DNA of 64,000 bases from Microcaldota archaeon (GTDB lineage: Archaea; Micrarchaeota; Micrarchaeia; Anstonellales; Bilamarchaeaceae), in NCBI GenBank assembly GCA_018812715.1, contig JAHJCT010000011.1, positions 178,614 to 242,613 of the forward strand, given 5' to 3'. Below the pieces are notes generated by a model that was not told the DNA's origin, did no database searches, and was given only the letters and a program-made list of their open reading frames with translations. A program made the translations under genes and the position numbers. Every line of letters starts with the position of its first letter. Position 1 is the stretch's first letter. Shown in pieces: positions 61,081-64,000 of the stretch.

Positions 61081-62304
61081 ATGGTTTTTGAAAATGCACA
61101 GAAACAGTTAGAAAAAGCGAAGAAACATGTAAAATTAGTTCAAGAAACAGAAGAAATGTTGAAGTATCCTGTAGAGGCATTTACGTTCTCAATTCCTGTG
61201 AGGATGGATAATGGTTCTCTGAAAGTTTTTGAAGGCCACAGAGTAAGATATAATGATGCCAGAGGACCAACTAAAGGAGGGATACGATACCATCCTGGAG
61301 TGACCCTTGATGAAGTTAAAGCATTAGCATTTTGGATGACCATAAAATGTGCAGTCATAAACATTCCATATGGTGGAGGAAAAGGTGGGATTACAGTTGA
61401 TCCTCATAAATTATCTAAAGCAGAATTGGAGCGACTCTCCAGAGGCTGGATGAGAAAAGCATATAGAATTGTTGGGCCTGACCGAGATATTCCAGCTCCA
61501 GATGTATATACAACAGGACAGATAATGGCCTGGATGATGGATGAATATTCAATTTTAAGAGGAGAATACTGTCCTGGAGTAATAACTGGTAAACCATTGT
61601 CACTTGGAGGATCCTTAGGAAGATCATACGCAACTGCCTTGGGAGGATATTATTGCGTAAAAGAAGCCGTACAAAAAATAGAGGTTGGGAAGAAAGTAGT
61701 AATCCAAGGGTTTGGTAATGCAGGAGCACACATGGCAAGACTTCTTTCTGGAGACGGATTCAAGGTTATTGCAGTTTCAGATTCAAAAGGCGGAGCTTAT
61801 TTAGAAGAAGGATTTGATTACGATAAATTAATGCAAGTTAAAGAGAAAGACAAGAGAGTAGATGCGTATCCTGGCTGCAAAAAAATGTCTAATGAAGAGC
61901 TTCTTGAAATTGGTTGTGATATTCTTGTACTTGCAGCATTAGAAAACGTCGTCACAAAAGAAAATGCAGATAAGATTAAAGCTAAGATGATTGTAGAACT
62001 TGCCAATGGACCAGTAACACCAGAAGCAGACGACATTTTGCATAAAAATGGCAAATTCCTTATCCCAGATATTTTAGCTAATTCAGGTGGCGTTTGTGTA
62101 TCCTACTTCGAATGGGTCCAAAACAAGCAGGGTTATTACTGGAAAGAAGATGAGGTTAATGCCAAACTTGAAGAAAAAATGATTAAGGAGTTCAATGCCA
62201 CATTCGACATTCACAATGAGAAAAAAGTAGATATGAGAACAGCTGCTTATGTTTTGGCTTTAGGCAGAATAGACGAAGCAACCAAAGACAAGGCTCTTTA
62301 TTAA
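61081..62304 (+). CDS. gdhA: glutamate dehydrogenase
   Basis: NAD(P)-dependent deamination of glutamate or its reverse. [20 protein letters not shown], the catalytic Lys101 in [27 protein letters not shown] and the dinucleotide site [12 protein letters not shown] are all present. The length is 407 aa. Leucine dehydrogenase-like specificity is possible, though the KGGIRYHP context favours glutamate. GAGTGAGAAA precedes the ATG. Confidence 0.93.
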   Translation: MVFENAQKQLEKAKKHVKLVQETEEMLKYPVEAFTFSIPVRMDNGSLKVFEGHRVRYNDARGPTKGGIRYHPGVTLDEVKALAFWMTIKCAVINIPYGGGKGGITVDPHKLSKAELERLSRGWMRKAYRIVGPDRDIPAPDVYTTGQIMAWMMDEYSILRGEYCPGVITGKPLSLGGSLGRSYATALGGYYCVKEAVQKIEVGKKVVIQGFGNAGAHMARLLSGDGFKVIAVSDSKGGAYLEEGFDYDKLMQVKEKDKRVDAYPGCKKMSNEELLEIGCDILVLAALENVVTKENADKIKAKMIVELANGPVTPEADDILHKNGKFLIPDILANSGGVCVSYFEWVQNKQGYYWKEDEVNAKLEEKMIKEFNATFDIHNEKKVDMRTAAYVLALGRIDEATKDKALY

Positions 62305-62326
62305 TTTTTTTATAATTATTCTTTTG

Positions 62327-62755
62327 ATGGAAATACAAGAACGTTCATTAGATAAGAAATATTTAGTGATAATGATTATTCTGTTGATATTATTATTACT
62401 CTCGTTATGGCGTTTATCTAACTATGAGGATTTCTTTTTCCTTGGCCAAACAAAAAATGATGCTTGGGATAATCTGAATACCCAACTTGTAGAAGAGAAC
62501 TGTTTAGACCAGGCGAAAAGATTTGCTACAGATGAGGGTTATGATGAGCTTTTTGTACTAAATTGTGGTTGTGTTGGGCTAGAAACAAAACTCTTGAAAA
62601 GCTTTGATTGTGACGTAAATACTATAGACGTCATAAACCCAGCAAGAAAAGTAATAGTCCATTGTTACAAACTAAAAAATGAATGTACTGTTGCTTCAGA
62701 AAAAGGATTTGAAACATATACTTTTGAGGAACTAGAAAGTGTAATTAACGAGTAA
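62327..62755 (+). CDS. hypothetical single-pass membrane protein, 142 aa
   Basis: An N-terminal transmembrane helix (YLVIMIILLILLLLSLW) is followed by an extracytoplasmic or cytosolic domain with five cysteines (ENCLDQAKRF, NCGCVGLETK, FDCDV, HCYKLKNECTV), suggesting disulfides outside. No family recognised. It lies between gdhA and tspO. Confidence 0.6.
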   Translation: MEIQERSLDKKYLVIMIILLILLLLSLWRLSNYEDFFFLGQTKNDAWDNLNTQLVEENCLDQAKRFATDEGYDELFVLNCGCVGLETKLLKSFDCDVNTIDVINPARKVIVHCYKLKNECTVASEKGFETYTFEELESVINE

Positions 62756-62768
62756 ACATGGTGCAAAA

Positions 62769-63230
62769 ATGAGATGGAAAGAATTGATCATTGCAATAGT
62801 TATTTGTCAACTTGCAGGAATCATAGGTTCATTTTTCACACTTCAATCAATTCCTACGTGGTATACATCACTCGCTAAACCTTCTTTCACACCACCGAAT
62901 TGGGTTTTTGGCCCGGTTTGGATTACTCTTTATACATTAATGGGGGTATCAGCATTTTGGATCTTTTCGTCCAAGAATAAAAAACAGAAGATGGCACTTT
63001 ATATTTTTGCTTGCCAGCTCATACTGAATACACTTTGGTCGGTTGTTTTCTTCGGATTGCAATCTTCCTTATACGGGCTTATTATAATTATTCTGCTTTG
63101 GCTGTCAATTATTGCTACTATTGTTAAATTTCATGAGATAGATAAAAGAGCTGGGCTCATACTTATCCCGTATCTTTTATGGGTCAGTTTCGCAAGTATA
63201 TTGAATTTTTGGATTTATATATTAAATTAA
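62769..63230 (+). CDS. tspO: TspO/MBR family membrane protein
   Basis: Five transmembrane helices and the TspO motifs WYTSLAKPSFTPPNWVFGPV (residues 32-51), WITLYTLMGVSAF, LNTLWSVVFFGL and PYLLWVSFASILNFW. TspO binds tetrapyrroles or sterols and may act in stress. No tetrapyrrole genes are nearby. Length is normal (153 aa). Confidence 0.92.
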   Translation: MRWKELIIAIVICQLAGIIGSFFTLQSIPTWYTSLAKPSFTPPNWVFGPVWITLYTLMGVSAFWIFSSKNKKQKMALYIFACQLILNTLWSVVFFGLQSSLYGLIIIILLWLSIIATIVKFHEIDKRAGLILIPYLLWVSFASILNFWIYILN

Positions 63231-63245
63231 CATTGGAGAATTAAA

Positions 63246-63725
63246 ATGAAAGATAGAAAAGTCAAAAAACTTCTAGAATTAAAAAAATTGTCAAACGGGA
63301 TCATAATACCAACAGAGGAAGTCATCATATCAGTTCATGATATAATAATCGAAGATAGAAAATTACTTGGAAAAAATGATCCTATCTCAATTCGTGATCA
63401 GGGCTTAATCAAACATTTATGCGACACTCTTATTGATCGGCCCCATAAATATTCAGGAAATGTTAGTGAAGATGCATTATATGTTGCTACAGAAACTTTC
63501 TATTTTATAGCATGTGAACATCCTTTTATAGAAGCAAATAAAAGCACGGGATATGTTTGTTCTCTTTTGTTGCTTCATGTCAATCTTTCAAAGGATGAAC
63601 CAATAAAATCTGGATCCCCATCTCATGAAGCTGAAGAAATAGTAAAACTTGCAGAGGGAGGAAAAGACCCAAAAGAGGTCAGAAAGCTTATTAAGAAGTT
63701 TTTACAAAAAGAGATTAGTGGCTGA
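63246..63725 (+). CDS. Fic/Doc family protein
   Basis: The Fic core HPFIEANKSTG (residues 92-102) fits HxFx[DE]xNK-type Doc motifs: His92, Phe94, Glu96, Asn98 and Lys99 are kept, with Ser-Thr where Arg-Thr is usual. The Lys in place of Gly/Arg is characteristic of Doc, which phosphorylates rather than AMPylates. The small gene following it may be an antitoxin, by inference. Confidence 0.75.
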   Translation: MKDRKVKKLLELKKLSNGIIIPTEEVIISVHDIIIEDRKLLGKNDPISIRDQGLIKHLCDTLIDRPHKYSGNVSEDALYVATETFYFIACEHPFIEANKSTGYVCSLLLLHVNLSKDEPIKSGSPSHEAEEIVKLAEGGKDPKEVRKLIKKFLQKEISG

Positions 63726-63726
63726 A

Positions 63727-63837
63727 ATGACAAATGAGACCATCAAAAAAGAAGAAAAGGTTTCCGTTGATCCTAAGGTCATAAAGGAAATTATGAAATC
63801 AAAAGAGGCAGTTCTGAAGGAGCTTGCAAAACGTTAG
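63727..63837 (+). CDS. small Lys-rich protein, 36 aa, after fic
   Basis: ATG 63727 follows the fic stop by one base, in another frame. The sequence is charged and helical (KEEKVSVDPKVIKEIMKSKE). Position suggests cotranscription with fic and perhaps an accessory or neutralising role, but there is no motif for this. Confidence 0.45.
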   Translation: MTNETIKKEEKVSVDPKVIKEIMKSKEAVLKELAKR

Positions 63838-63954
63838 CCACAGCACTAATCATATTCATAAAAGTATTAATACTAAAAGAATATTGGAGAAGTGGAAAAA
63901 TGGAGATATATTCGACATACATAAGATTATAAAGTCATTTTTAGGAATCCAAAT

Positions 63955-64000
63955 ATGAAAGCTATTTTTAGCATCTTCCTTTTCCTAGTATGCCTTCTGG
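63955..64000 (+). CDS. start of a secreted or membrane protein (runs off right edge)
   Basis: ATG 63955 opens a frame beginning MKAIFSIFLFLVCLL, a plausible signal peptide. TATA-like GATTATAAAG at 63926-63935 lies about 25 bases upstream. Only 15 codons are visible, so nothing further can be said. Confidence 0.5.
   Translation, partial: MKAIFSIFLFLVCLL

Noticed and set aside
1-64000. tRNA genes, CRISPR arrays, insertion sequences
   Set aside because: No T-loop/anticodon patterns outside coding or rRNA regions, no regularly spaced repeats of CRISPR size, and no transposase-like ORFs were seen. By-eye scanning could miss an intron-containing tRNA.

Overview
The window is a compact, AT-rich archaeal chromosome segment. 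Archaeal markers are a complete A-type ATP synthase operon (H-I-K-E-C-F-A-B-D), Alba, ribosomal protein L15e, archaeal-style Dph2, a TrmB regulator, a dolichol-phosphate GlcNAc-1-P transferase, HMG-CoA reductase, form III RuBisCO, a probable RNase P p30 subunit, and TATA-like boxes about 25 bases before many start codons. The 23S rRNA gene stands alone with its own promoter, with no 16S, 5S or tRNA recognised in the 64 kb. Short proteins, split genes, cysteine-rich mini-lipoproteins and the unlinked rRNA suggest a DPANN-like or related small-genome archaeon, but the window alone does not fix the phylum.

Layout. 0-4.3 kb: partial alpha/beta hydrolase, lipoproteins, DUF1622 protein, tRNA-dihydrouridine synthase, and a 420-bp non-coding stretch that may encode a structured RNA. 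4.3-9.6 kb: Na/phosphate symporter, Alba, then surface glycan and lipid functions (DUF92 prenol-phosphate kinase family, sugar nucleotidyltransferase, Alg7-type transferase, GalE-like epimerase). 9.6-15 kb: class II HMG-CoA reductase with a winged-helix protein, a SIMPL protein and several unknowns. 15.1-18 kb: SpeD, then radical SAM, MEMO and AMMECR1 (a complete AmmeMemoRadiSam set). 19.2-27.6 kb: ATP synthase operon. 27.7-34.5 kb: L15e, TrmB divergent from an HD phosphohydrolase plus a PEP-mobile-domain protein, RNase P p30, PurC and Dph2. 34.5-39 kb: SGNH lipoprotein, PEP synthase, GIDE and LemA. 39.1-42.2 kb: 23S rRNA. 43-48 kb: receiver protein, mini-lipoproteins, CAP lipoprotein, MscS channel, GCS2 ligase and PP2C phosphatase. 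48.3-54.1 kb: SUF Fe-S assembly (sufB with an intein and sufD, divergent from sufC-sufS-sufU). 54.6-64 kb: form III RuBisCO, hydrolase, m5C RNA methyltransferase with a separate PUA-like protein, T4-endonuclease-V-like protein, glutamate dehydrogenase, TspO and a Fic protein.

Metabolism. PEP synthase, glutamate dehydrogenase, form III RuBisCO (known in archaea for AMP/nucleoside salvage), PurC and the ATP synthase indicate an organism with real central metabolism. HMG-CoA reductase, the Alg7-type enzyme and the DUF92 protein fit isoprenoid lipid and N-glycan work.

The most unusual signal is a three-copy leader element of about 80 bp, at 6933-7012 (+), 19851-19928 (-) and 23397-23475 (-). Each has two direct copies of a GAGGGTTTT-type Shine-Dalgarno segment 64-67 bases apart, with a complementary AAAACCC segment between them. 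The base next to the complementary core changes in a compensating way between copies. This looks like a bistable translational switch, and in the ATP synthase operon it precedes exactly the genes for the two central-stalk subunits, F and D.
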